10,413 nt of DNA from Alphaproteobacteria bacterium (GTDB taxonomy: Bacteria > Pseudomonadota > Alphaproteobacteria > CAAGCB01 > CAG-977), in contig JAJXEL010000069.1 in the NCBI GenBank assembly GCA_021639925.1, forward strand, positions 1 through 10,413, read 5' to 3'. Below, one piece after another: positions 1-6,937 of this stretch (positions within the stretch are counted from its first letter, which is position 1; each line of letters opens with the position of its first letter). The notes under the pieces were generated by a model. It was not told the DNA's origin, made no database searches, and saw nothing but the letters and a program-made list of their open reading frames with translations. Both the position numbers and the translations under genes were made by a program.

Positions 1-21
1 GATGGTTCCGTACGGTTCACT

Positions 22-53
22 CCCTCCCTCCTCATTGAGGGAGGGCTTTTTTT
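22..53 (+). terminator. Rho-independent terminator of an upstream gene outside the window
   Basis: A perfect 9-bp GC-rich stem pairs CCCTCCCTC (22-30) with GAGGGAGGG (37-45) around a 6-nt loop. It is followed by C and seven T (47-53), so it works for plus-strand transcription. No plus-strand frame has a stop codon before the hairpin within the window, so the gene or RNA it ends lies to the left. Read on the minus strand the hairpin has no T-tract after it, so it is not an obvious terminator for the minus-strand operon ending at 135. Confidence 0.82.
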
Positions 54-134
54 GCATCTGGCTGAATCCGGAATTATTAATATGGTTTTTTTTCACTGCC
101 GGCGCAAGCGGCTTTTCCTGTATCCTTTATATTA

Positions 135-962
135 TTAAGGCAGGTAACGGGCATTCAGCCACTTTACAATATCATCGCTGGAACCGAAATCATACAGATT
201 GACATGCGCCCCGTCCGGGTACAGTTTTAACGTCTTGTCCTCTACCGGGGCCGTTTCAAACATTTCTTTGCCCTGTTCGACGGGAACGGTTCTGTCCTTT
301 TGGCCGTGCAATACCAGCAAAGGGGCTTGCAGCGTCTGAATCCGGTGTTTGGAATCAAAGGTGTCTTTAACCAAATACTTGACCGGAAACATAAAATAAT
401 GATGTCGCGCCGCGTCGGTCATTGACGTAAAACCACATTCCAAAATCAATCCGGCAGGCGGCCGTTTTTCCGCCAGTCCGTTTGCTACGCCTGTTCCCAT
501 GGACATGCCGTAATAAATGACTTTGGCTTTTTTACCCTGCTTTAAATGAATAAAGTGCAGGCCGGCTTCGGCGTCGGCAATCAGTCCTTTTTCCGTCGGC
601 TTGCCGGGATTGGGACCAAAACCGCGGTATTCCAATAACAATACGCCGTATCCCGCGTCAACAATCGGAATCAGCTTATGAGCCGCATCGCCGGCCGGAC
701 CGGTGTTACCGTGCAAATAAAGGATTGTCGGATATAATTCCCCGTCCGGCTTGGTCTTCGGCGCTTTGTAATAAGACGTCAGTTTTAACCCGTCGTTGGT
801 CTGCAACGTGATTTTTTCCAAATCCGGCGATTCGTTACGGTGCGGCGTGTTGACATGAAAATACGGATTGTACATCAGCCGGCGCTGAAAAACAAAAACC
901 GCCGCGCAAGCCAGCAGGTAAAATATTATTAATCCAACGGCAATCTGCATTAAAATCGGCAT
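135..962 (-). CDS. Membrane-anchored alpha/beta hydrolase (Bem46-like), last gene of the minus-strand operon
   Basis: Predicted 275-residue serine hydrolase. One N-terminal hydrophobic segment (about residues 4-25) is followed by FQRRLMYNP, typical of Bem46/YfhR-like hydrolases anchored in the inner membrane with the catalytic domain outside. The fold signatures are in order: oxyanion-region HGN at 84-86, nucleophile elbow G-M-S-M-G with Ser154, acid Asp223 in HGQKDRTVP, and His253 in DGAHVN, so the triad looks complete. The substrate is unknown; family members are esterase- or peptidase-like and mostly uncharacterised. The frame is open further upstream, to an ATG at 1106, but I chose the ATG at 962. 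It puts the membrane segment at the N-terminus, lies 7 nt after the TAG of the preceding gene, and has AGGA 5 nt upstream, the TAG being part of that AGGA. It is probably co-transcribed with, and perhaps coupled to, the lipoprotein gene upstream. Confidence 0.85.
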   Translation of the reverse strand: MPILMQIAVGLIIFYLLACAAVFVFQRRLMYNPYFHVNTPHRNESPDLEKITLQTNDGLKLTSYYKAPKTKPDGELYPTILYLHGNTGPAGDAAHKLIPIVDAGYGVLLLEYRGFGPNPGKPTEKGLIADAEAGLHFIHLKQGKKAKVIYYGMSMGTGVANGLAEKRPPAGLILECGFTSMTDAARHHYFMFPVKYLVKDTFDSKHRIQTLQAPLLVLHGQKDRTVPVEQGKEMFETAPVEDKTLKLYPDGAHVNLYDFGSSDDIVKWLNARYLP

Positions 963-969
963 TTTAATC

Positions 970-1698
970 CTAAGGCGCGCAAGTGAAATCATAAATTCTG
1001 ACATTTTCATCTGAAACGATATCCGGAGCTCGTCCCGCCGGAACAATATCAAATCCGGCTTTGTCGGACAATATCCTAAAATTGCTATTGGGGCAGGTGT
1101 CTTCAATTATCCGGCGGGCCAGCCGTTTGTTATCCGATACGGTTCCGGCAAACAGGCGGATTCTGATTTGTCTGCGTCCGTCGGCCGCCGCGGGCAGGAT
1201 ATCGACAAAAGCCTTGTGCCCGTTAATACTGTCCCAGTGTCTGTCCGCTAAAGACCATTTTTGCTGTTCGGCGGCCAGATCCATACCTTTGGGATCCCCT
1301 GAACGGCACGAAAAAGTTATGCCGATTGACGCGTCGGCGTACTGATAAAAGAAACGGTCGATTGTGCGTCCGTTTTCCGGCGCCCGTGCGGGAAAAGGCG
1401 CGGGAAAAGCCGCACCGCAGCTTTGCGTCATTAAATTAAAGGCGGCTTTTTGGGCGGCCTGAATATACCCGTCCCGCGTTGACGGCAGCCCGTCGCGCTG
1501 GGGAACCAGCCGCAAAGCCGTTTTTTCTGCGGACTGCGTCCTGAAAGCCTGAACCTGAAAATAATCAATGTCCTGCCAGTCATTGTCTGCGGATTCCCAG
1601 TATTTATACTGCCGGTACAAAGGATAATCCGTTTCGTACAGCGGCCGCATACACCCGGTTGTCAGCAGAAAACAAAAAAACAGGCAGGCTTTTTTCAT
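970..1698 (-). CDS. Unrecognised lipoprotein-like protein translationally coupled to prfB
   Basis: 242 residues, family not recognised. The N-terminus has two lysines, a short hydrophobic stretch and LLTTGC. This is a loose lipobox with Cys16 as candidate lipidated residue; Thr at -3 is less usual, so a plain signal peptide or anchor is possible. The mature part is rich in aromatic and charged residues near its start (about 20-50). It has four further cysteines at 94, 131, 202 and 240, enough for two disulfides, which fits an extracytoplasmic location. There are no catalytic motifs I can name. The ATG (1698-1696) overlaps the prfB TGA (1697-1695) as ATGA, and AAAGGA inside the end of prfB serves as ribosome binding site. 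This decides the start; the frame is open further into prfB but that would be a long overlap. The gene ends in TAG just before the hydrolase start. The coupling suggests expression tied to RF2 output, while the function stays unknown. Confidence 0.75.
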   Translation of the reverse strand: MKKACLFFCFLLTTGCMRPLYETDYPLYRQYKYWESADNDWQDIDYFQVQAFRTQSAEKTALRLVPQRDGLPSTRDGYIQAAQKAAFNLMTQSCGAAFPAPFPARAPENGRTIDRFFYQYADASIGITFSCRSGDPKGMDLAAEQQKWSLADRHWDSINGHKAFVDILPAAADGRRQIRIRLFAGTVSDNKRLARRIIEDTCPNSNFRILSDKAGFDIVPAGRAPDIVSDENVRIYDFTCAP

Positions 1699-2802
1699 GT
1701 CAGTCCTTTGATTTTCGAGGCCAGGGAAGCTTCTAAAAACAAGTCGATTTCTCCGTCCAAAACGGCGCGGACGTTTGATGTTTCCACTTGCGTGCGCAAA
1801 TCTTTGACCATTTGGTAAGGCTGCAAGACATAAGATCTGATCTGATATCCCCACCCGATTTCGGATTTCGATTCTTCGACTTCGCTGCTTTGTTCTTCGC
1901 GTTTTTTCAATTCCAGCTCGTATAAACGGGCGCGCAGCATGTTCCAGGCGGTTTCTTTGTTTTGAAACTGCGACCGCTGCGTCTGGCAGGAAACGACGAT
2001 TCCCGTCGGCTGGTGCGTGATGCGCACGGCTGATTCCGTTTTATTGACGTGCTGGCCCCCGGCGCCGGAAGACCGGTAAGTGTCTATTTTGCAATCCGCC
2101 GGGTTGATGTCGATCTGGATCGTGTCGTCAATGACCGGATATACCCATGCCGACGCAAAGCTGGTATGCCGCCGGGCGTTCGCGTCAAACGGCGAAATGC
2201 GCACCAGACGGTGGACGCCGCTTTCCGTTTTCAGCCAGCCGTAAGCGTTATGTCCGCTGATCCGGATAACCGCGGATTTTATGCCGGCTTCTTCTCCGTC
2301 GCTTTGTTCCAGCAGTTCGACTTTGTAATTATGCTTTTCCGCCCAGCGGGTATACATACGCAGCAAAATATCCGCCCAGTCCTGCGCTTCGGTGCCGCCG
2401 GCGCCCGCGTGCAGTTCCAAAAAGGTGTCGTTGCCGTCCGCTTCGCCGCACAACAAAGCCTCCAGTTCGCTTTTTTGTACTTGGCGGCGCAGATTTTCCA
2501 AAGCGGTTTTGCCTTCGTCCAAAACGATCTGATCGTCTTCGCTTTCCGCCAGTTCTAAAAGTTCGACGGTATCTTGCAGCTCTTTTTGCTGGGCGCTGAA
2601 CGTCTGAATGGATTCTTCCAGCCGGTTGCGTTCGGATAATAAAGACTGCGCCCGCGCGGGGTTGTTCCATAAATCGGCGTCGGCCGTCAGAGAATTGATT
2701 TCGTCTAAGCGGTTAAGGGCGTTGTCCCAGTCAAAGATGCCTCCTTAGCAGTGCGAGAGACTGCTCGATGTCATTAATAATAGCCTGCAATTCTGCTTTC
2801 AT
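1695..2802 (-). CDS. prfB: Peptide chain release factor 2 (RF2), with programmed +1 frameshift
   Basis: RF2 recognises UGA and UAA stop codons in the ribosomal A site and triggers peptide release. The gene starts at ATG 2802 with AGGA 8 nt upstream, encodes 23 codons ending ...LLRRHL, then meets in-frame TGA (2733-2731). A +1 slip on CTT TGA C continues as Asp-Trp-Asp to the stop at 1695, giving 368 residues, the normal RF2 size. The helical N-terminal domain includes ADADLWNNP. The codon-recognition motif SPF is at 203-205 (RISPFDANARRHTSF), specific to RF2 rather than RF1. The peptidyl-hydrolysis motif GGQ is at 248-250 in SSGAGGQHVNKTESAVR. The residue matching Thr246 of E. coli K-12 RF2 is Ser here. 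It lies 14 nt after the PBP1a gene and overlaps the next gene by 4 nt. Single-frame gene finding would give only a truncated protein of about 275-345 residues, so join 2802..2734 to 2732..1695. Confidence 0.97.
2730..2745 (-). promoter_or_regulatory. Programmed +1 ribosomal frameshift site of prfB
   Basis: The minus strand reads AGG AGG CAT CTT TGA C. It has the three canonical parts of the RF2 autoregulatory site: a Shine-Dalgarno-like AGGAGG (2745-2740), a 3-nt spacer, then the slippery CTT followed by TGA and C. The E. coli site (AGG GGG TAT CTT TGA C) has the same spacing. When RF2 is scarce the UGA is read slowly, the tRNA on CUU slips forward one base and full RF2 is made; when RF2 is plentiful, translation stops after 23 codons. 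The downstream frame has a TAA at 2747-2745, so initiation in that frame upstream of the site cannot make the product. Regulation is inferred from the conserved mechanism; the sequence elements are seen directly. Confidence 0.96.
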
Positions 2803-2816
2803 GTTCTTTTTCCTGT

Positions 2817-5309
2817 CTAGAATATGCTGCCGATACCGGGAATATTGTCTTCTTCTTCTTCGGTTTGGCTGACTTCCTGCTGGGACGGCTGGTCCTGCGT
2901 TTGCGGCAGCGTCGTTTCTTCATCGGATCCGTCAATGTATCCTTTGATTTTTCCCTGCCAGTTTTCGCCGGATTTAAAAGCCTCCATAACGACGTCTCTG
3001 TCTTTGGGCGACGCGGGTTTTCCTGTTTTGTGGTTAACGCGGACAAAACGGATTCCGGCGGGCACGCGGAACGGAATCAGCGGCTGGTCTTTTAACGCCG
3101 TGCGGACGAAATCCCTGAATACCGGCGTTGTAACGACGCCGCCCGTATCGTGGGCGCCCAGCGTTCTGGGTTCGTCAAATCCCATGAAAATCGCTACGAC
3201 CAGATCCGGCGTCATGCCGACAAACCAGCCGTCAACGTTGTTGTTTGACGTTCCTGTTTTCCCGGCGAAAGTCCGACCCAAAGAACGCAGAGACTGAGCG
3301 CTGCCGCCCGGCGCCAGAACGCCTGTCAGAATATTGATGATCTGGTAAGCGCTGCGGGGGTCTTCTATTTGTTCGCGGATATCCGGGATTTTGGGCGCGG
3401 GTTCGCCGTTCCAGCTGCCCTCTGTCCGGCAGTTTTCACACGGCCGGGAATCCGAATTGTAAACGGTTATTCCCGTTCTGTCCTGAATACGGTCAATCAA
3501 AACGGGTTCGATCTTTTTTCCGCCGTTAACCAGCATGCCGTATGCCGTCGCCAGTTTTAAAACGCTGGTTTCCCCGGATCCCAGAGCGATTGCCATCTGG
3601 CTGGGAATTTCTTCGTAAATGCCGAATTTTTTGGCGTACTCGACGACTTTTTCAATGCCGATCGCCTTTGCCAGCCGGACGGTCATCAGGTTTCTGGATT
3701 TTTCAATGCCGACGCGCATTGTCGTCGGGCCGTAAAAACGTTTGGAAATGTTTTTAGGTTTCCATTTTCCCTGTCCGTTGCCCTGGTCCATGACAAAAGG
3801 CGCGTCCAAAATTAATGAAGACGGTGTAAATCCTTCGTCCAAAGCTGCCAGATAAACAAACGGTTTGAACGAAGATCCCGGCTGGCGTTTCGCCTGTACC
3901 GCGCGGTTGAACTGCGACCGTTTAAACGAATATCCGCCGACCATTGCCAGAACGCGGCCCGTGTGCGGATCCAAAGCGATCATGGCCCCTTCGACGTTGG
4001 GAATTTGACGCAGAGCATAATAATTTTCGGGATATTTCTGGCGTTTAACGTTATGCGTAACGGGTTCCGCCCAAACGACGTCGCCGACGTTCAGCACCTG
4101 ATCAGCCTTTTTGATTTCCGGCCCCAAAGTTTGGTCGGGCAGATTTTTGCGCGCCCATTTCATTTCTTCCAGCGGAATTGTTCCCGTTTCGCCTGTTTTC
4201 AGACCGATTTCCGCTTTGTCTTTGTCAACGGCCAGAACGACTGCCGGCACCCAGTTTTCGGGCGCGTAGTCCGGAGTCTGAACCGACAGCAAAACGTCCA
4301 GCCATTCTTCTTCGGACAGATCGACTTTGGCGATCGGTTCGCGGAATCCGTGGCGCTGGTCATAAAAAATCAGCCCCTGGCGCAAAGCCTGCGTCGCATA
4401 TTTCTGCATTTCGGGATCAACCGTCGTGCGCACGACCAGCCCGCCTTCGTACAAAGCGTCTTCGCCGTAACGTGAAACCAGGAAACGGCGGACTTCTTCG
4501 GCGAAGTATTCCGCATCGGCGGCAATTTCCTTTTCCGAACGCGAATTCAGCGTGATCGGTTCGGCCATGGCGGTCTGCGCCTGTTCTTCGGTGATATGGC
4601 CGTCTTCCAGCATACGGGACAGCACCCAGTTTCTGCGCGCGACGGCTTCGTCGTAACGTTTTTCGGGGTCGTAGTTATTCGGCCCTTTGGGCAAAGCGGC
4701 CAGAAAAGCGCTTTCCGCAATGCTCAGTTCGTCCAGCGATTTGTTAAAATAATTCAATGCCGCCGCCGCGACGCCGTAAGAATAATGGCCCAAATAGATT
4801 TGGTTTAAATACAGTTCCATAATATATTCTTTGGAAAAGGCGCGTTCGATACGGATTGCCAGAATGGCTTCTTTGATTTTGCGTTCAAAAGACATTTCGT
4901 TTGTCAGCAGGAAATTTTTTGCGACCTGCTGGGTAATCGTAGACGCGCCGACCATTCTGCGGCCGGACCCGATGTTTTTGATATTTTGAAATATGGCGCG
5001 GACAATGCCGACAAAATCAACGCCGCCGTGAGAAAAAAACTTTTTATCTTCCGCGGACATGAAAGCCTGGACAAGTTGTTTGGGAATGGCTTCATAAGGA
5101 ACGAAAGCCCTTTTTTCCGCGGCGTATTCGGCCAGCAGCCGGCCGTCCGCCGCGTAAAGGCGGCTGGTGATCGGCGGTTCGTAAGTTGCCAGACGGCGGT
5201 AATCGTCAACGCTTTTGCCGTAATGCGAAAAAACCAGCAAAAGCACGATTAATCCCAGTATTCCCAAAAACAGAGCGTAACTGACAAGCGTTGAAAAAAG
5301 TTTAGACAT
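2817..5309 (-). CDS. mrcA: Class A penicillin-binding protein 1a (bifunctional glycosyltransferase/transpeptidase)
   Basis: 830-residue bifunctional peptidoglycan synthase that polymerises lipid II and cross-links the glycan strands in the periplasm. A single N-terminal membrane helix spans about residues 9-28. The GT51 glycosyltransferase domain runs about 45-225, with AEDKKFFSHGG (catalytic Glu87), GASTITQQ (121-128) and ELYLNQIYLG (second Glu165). An OB-like insertion fits about 320-435. The transpeptidase domain has SSFK with nucleophile Ser479, SRN at 538-540 and KTGT at 684-687, so all three penicillin-binding motifs are intact. A Cys pair (CENC, 624-627) sits in the loop before KTG. 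The tail from about 792 is Gln/Glu-rich and low-complexity and ends IPGIGSIF. The ATG at 5309 has GGA 9 nt upstream and a stronger AAGGAA further off. The gene lies 62 nt after the amidase stop and 14 nt before prfB. The symbol ponA would be equally valid. Confidence 0.96.
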   Translation of the reverse strand: MSKLFSTLVSYALFLGILGLIVLLLVFSHYGKSVDDYRRLATYEPPITSRLYAADGRLLAEYAAEKRAFVPYEAIPKQLVQAFMSAEDKKFFSHGGVDFVGIVRAIFQNIKNIGSGRRMVGASTITQQVAKNFLLTNEMSFERKIKEAILAIRIERAFSKEYIMELYLNQIYLGHYSYGVAAAALNYFNKSLDELSIAESAFLAALPKGPNNYDPEKRYDEAVARRNWVLSRMLEDGHITEEQAQTAMAEPITLNSRSEKEIAADAEYFAEEVRRFLVSRYGEDALYEGGLVVRTTVDPEMQKYATQALRQGLIFYDQRHGFREPIAKVDLSEEEWLDVLLSVQTPDYAPENWVPAVVLAVDKDKAEIGLKTGETGTIPLEEMKWARKNLPDQTLGPEIKKADQVLNVGDVVWAEPVTHNVKRQKYPENYYALRQIPNVEGAMIALDPHTGRVLAMVGGYSFKRSQFNRAVQAKRQPGSSFKPFVYLAALDEGFTPSSLILDAPFVMDQGNGQGKWKPKNISKRFYGPTTMRVGIEKSRNLMTVRLAKAIGIEKVVEYAKKFGIYEEIPSQMAIALGSGETSVLKLATAYGMLVNGGKKIEPVLIDRIQDRTGITVYNSDSRPCENCRTEGSWNGEPAPKIPDIREQIEDPRSAYQIINILTGVLAPGGSAQSLRSLGRTFAGKTGTSNNNVDGWFVGMTPDLVVAIFMGFDEPRTLGAHDTGGVVTTPVFRDFVRTALKDQPLIPFRVPAGIRFVRVNHKTGKPASPKDRDVVMEAFKSGENWQGKIKGYIDGSDEETTLPQTQDQPSQQEVSQTEEEEDNIPGIGSIF

Positions 5310-5336
5310 TTTTTTTATTCCGTATTCCTTCCGAGT

Positions 5337-5351
5337 GGCAGTTTAACTGCC
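5337..5351. repeat. Short inverted repeat between amidase and PBP1a genes
   Basis: The plus strand reads GGCAGTTTAACTGCC, a 7-bp inverted repeat around one base, or 6 bp with a 3-nt loop. It is the only structured element in the 62-nt gap. There is no T-tract after it in either direction, so it is not an intrinsic terminator. In the minus-strand mRNA it would form a small hairpin just upstream of the AAGGAA in front of mrcA. A protein-binding operator or mRNA processing site is possible but unproven. Confidence 0.45.
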
Positions 5352-5371
5352 GGCGCGTGATTTGTCCATGT

Positions 5372-6574
5372 TCAATTAAAGTTTGCTTTGTGTTTTTCCG
5401 CGAAATAAGAATCGACGGCGCGTACGGTTGCTTTCGCCAGTTTTTCGCGATAAGCCGGCTGGCGCAGCAGGCGTTCTTCTTCTTTGTTTGACAAATATCC
5501 CATTTCCATTAAAACGGAAGGCACGTCGGGTGATTTTAAAACCGCAAATCCGGCGAAGCGGTGAGAATTGGGCAGCACGCGGATTTCCGTGCGGATTTCG
5601 TCCATCAGCTTTTCGGCGAAAAACGAAGAATGATTGTTTGTTTCCCGCCGGGCCAGGTCAATTAAAATATCGGTGACTTCCTGCGTTTCGCCGGACAAGT
5701 CGATCCCGGCGATCAAATCAACTTTGTTTTCGGATTCCGCCAGTTTTTCGGCTTCTTTGTCAGACGCTTTTTCTGACAGAGTGTAAACGGACAGGCCGCG
5801 TGTCTGCGGTTTGTTGATGCTGTCCGCGTGAATGGAAATGAATAAGTCGGCGTTGACGGACCGGGCGAAACGCCGGCGGGCGTACAAAGAAATAAAGACG
5901 TCGGTTTCGCGCGTTAATTTAACGCGGTACCGGCCTGTTTTTTCCAATAAAGCGCGCAGCTGTTTGACCATGGCCAGTGTTAAATGTTTTTCATAAACGC
6001 CGGAAACGCCTATGGCGCCCGGATCTTTGCCGCCGTGGCCGGGGTCAAGGACGATCAGCGGTTTTGCTTTGGGTTCGGTTTGCGCCGGCTGCGCCGGTTT
6101 TTTTTCTTCGGCGACGGAATTGTCATACCATTCCGCGGTGACCTGCTTTAACCCGTCCGTTTTGGCCATTAATTCCAAATCGACAACCAGCCGCCACTGA
6201 AAACCGCTTTGCGGCGCCAGGACAAAAGACCGTTTGATAATGACGCCGCGGTTGAATTCCAAAACAATTCTGGCGGCTTTGGCGTCTGTCGCGCCCAGGC
6301 GTATGCCGTTGAGGTAATCTTTTTTGGGCAGATCTTTTTCTTTGACGGAAAAAACCGTTGACGGCAGGTCAATGACGACGCGGTCGGGGTCTTTCAACGG
6401 AAAGATTTTAAAATTGACTTTTTCAGACAGGTCGATCACAACGCGGATTGCCGCTCCGCTCTGTGTTCCCAGGCGAATATCCTGCACCGACGCGCAGATT
6501 CCCAAACGCGGCAGCAAAAGCAGCGCGAATCCGAATCCGGTTAAAAAACAGCATATTCGGCGGAAAACTGTCAT
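5372..6574 (-). CDS. amiC: Periplasmic N-acetylmuramoyl-L-alanine amidase (AMIN + Amidase_3, AmiC-type)
   Basis: 400-residue zinc hydrolase that cuts the amide bond between N-acetylmuramic acid and the stem peptide, mainly for septal wall splitting. The signal peptide spans residues 1-28 (RR near the start, hydrophobic core, ending GICA before SVQD). The N-terminal AMIN-like beta domain runs about 29-140 and is the part that localises related amidases. A Lys/Pro/Gln linker (about 155-171) follows, then Amidase_3 (about 172-392). Candidate zinc ligands are His180 (DPGHGG), Glu195 (YEKH) and His249 (SIHAD), with catalytic Glu357 (LMEMGYLSN). A charged helical stretch at about 268-320 matches in position the autoinhibitory segment of AmiB/AmiC, which needs an EnvC-like activator in known systems. 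Start ATG 6574 is preceded by AAAGGAAG. It is the first gene of the minus-strand cluster and divergent from rne. AmiC is used as a type name, not proven orthology. Confidence 0.93.
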   Translation of the reverse strand: MTVFRRICCFLTGFGFALLLLPRLGICASVQDIRLGTQSGAAIRVVIDLSEKVNFKIFPLKDPDRVVIDLPSTVFSVKEKDLPKKDYLNGIRLGATDAKAARIVLEFNRGVIIKRSFVLAPQSGFQWRLVVDLELMAKTDGLKQVTAEWYDNSVAEEKKPAQPAQTEPKAKPLIVLDPGHGGKDPGAIGVSGVYEKHLTLAMVKQLRALLEKTGRYRVKLTRETDVFISLYARRRFARSVNADLFISIHADSINKPQTRGLSVYTLSEKASDKEAEKLAESENKVDLIAGIDLSGETQEVTDILIDLARRETNNHSSFFAEKLMDEIRTEIRVLPNSHRFAGFAVLKSPDVPSVLMEMGYLSNKEEERLLRQPAYREKLAKATVRAVDSYFAEKHKANFN

Positions 6575-6619
6575 TTTTCTTGTTTTCTTCCTTTGAAAAT
6601 TTAAAAAATCTAACTTACC

Positions 6620-6648
6620 ATACTAAAATATGATTGTTCTTTAGTTAA
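6620..6648 (-). promoter_or_regulatory. Candidate sigma-70-type promoter for the amiC-mrcA-prfB operon
   Basis: On the minus strand TTAACT (6648-6643) and TAGTAT (6625-6620) are separated by 17 nt. Each matches the sigma-70 consensus at four of six positions. It lies about 46 nt upstream of the amidase ATG in an AT-rich stretch. The matches are weak, alphaproteobacterial promoters diverge from the E. coli consensus, and other choices are possible. Confidence 0.28.
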
Positions 6649-6858
6649 TAGATGGTTATTCTAAGCGCGCTGAAAACAAATTTTTTATTGCAGCCTCCTT
6701 TGCGCCGCCCGAATGCGAAGCGTAAACGGTACGGCTAAAAAGCAATAACAGCTTCCTCAAAGATTTTTGTGGAATGGCCGGAAAGGATTTTTAGGAAAGA
6801 CGCCGCTGTGGGAAATTTATACATAAATCCGAATCAGACAACGTGTGCCGTCTGCGCC

Positions 6859-6886
6859 TTTTCAGAGCCGTTCGCATCTGTATTAA
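6859..6886 (+). promoter_or_regulatory. Candidate proximal promoter for rne
   Basis: TTTTCA (6859-6864) and TATTAA (6881-6886) lie 16 nt apart, each with four of six consensus matches. Transcription would begin about 6893, giving a leader of about 45 nt that starts just before the hairpin at 6896-6916. A second weak pair exists further upstream: TTGTTC (6634-6639) and TATTCT (6657-6662), spacer 17, which would give a leader near 270 nt. Neither can be decided from sequence alone. Confidence 0.25.
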
Positions 6887-6895
6887 ACAAACAGC

Positions 6896-6916
6896 TGCAG
6901 CCGCCAACCGGCTGTA
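6896..6916 (+). promoter_or_regulatory. Hairpin in the rne leader next to the ribosome binding site
   Basis: TGCAGCCG (6896-6903) pairs with CGGCTGTA (6909-6916), seven Watson-Crick pairs plus one G-U, around a 5-nt loop. It ends 6 nt before the GGAG (6923-6926) that precedes the rne ATG by 11 nt. No T-tract follows, so it is not a terminator. A small GC-rich leader hairpin directly before the start of rne could affect translation or be a site for RNase E feedback; this role is inference. Confidence 0.5.
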
Positions 6917-6937
6917 TGGCGCGGAGTTTTACTATTA

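Larger units (their letters stand above)
6575..6937. other. Divergent intergenic region between amiC and rne
   Basis: This 363-nt region separates two genes transcribed away from each other, so it must hold both promoters. It is more AT-rich near the amidase side (about 6575-6660) and mixed further right. I see no convincing open frame, tRNA or terminator in it. Promoter-like matches and a hairpin near the rne start are listed separately. The length leaves room for a long rne 5' leader, as in E. coli where the rne leader mediates autoregulation by RNase E, but no sequence similarity to that leader is claimed. Confidence 0.7.

Noticed and set aside
76..120. Hairpin GCCGGCGCAAGCGGC with nearby T-runs as a terminator for the minus-strand operon
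   Set aside because: The stem is only about 4 bp around 7 nt, and the eight-T run lies on the plus strand before the hairpin, so on the minus strand it is an A-tract.
963..1106. Longer N-terminal form of the alpha/beta hydrolase starting at the ATG at 1106
   Set aside because: It would overlap the lipoprotein gene by 137 nt and place 48 polar residues before the membrane segment. The ATG at 962 has a good ribosome binding site and starts right at the hydrophobic segment.
1695..2522. prfB as a 275-residue truncated gene or pseudogene
   Set aside because: The start codon would be an internal TTG. The coding frame continues upstream to a textbook +1 frameshift site and a proper ATG, giving full-length RF2.
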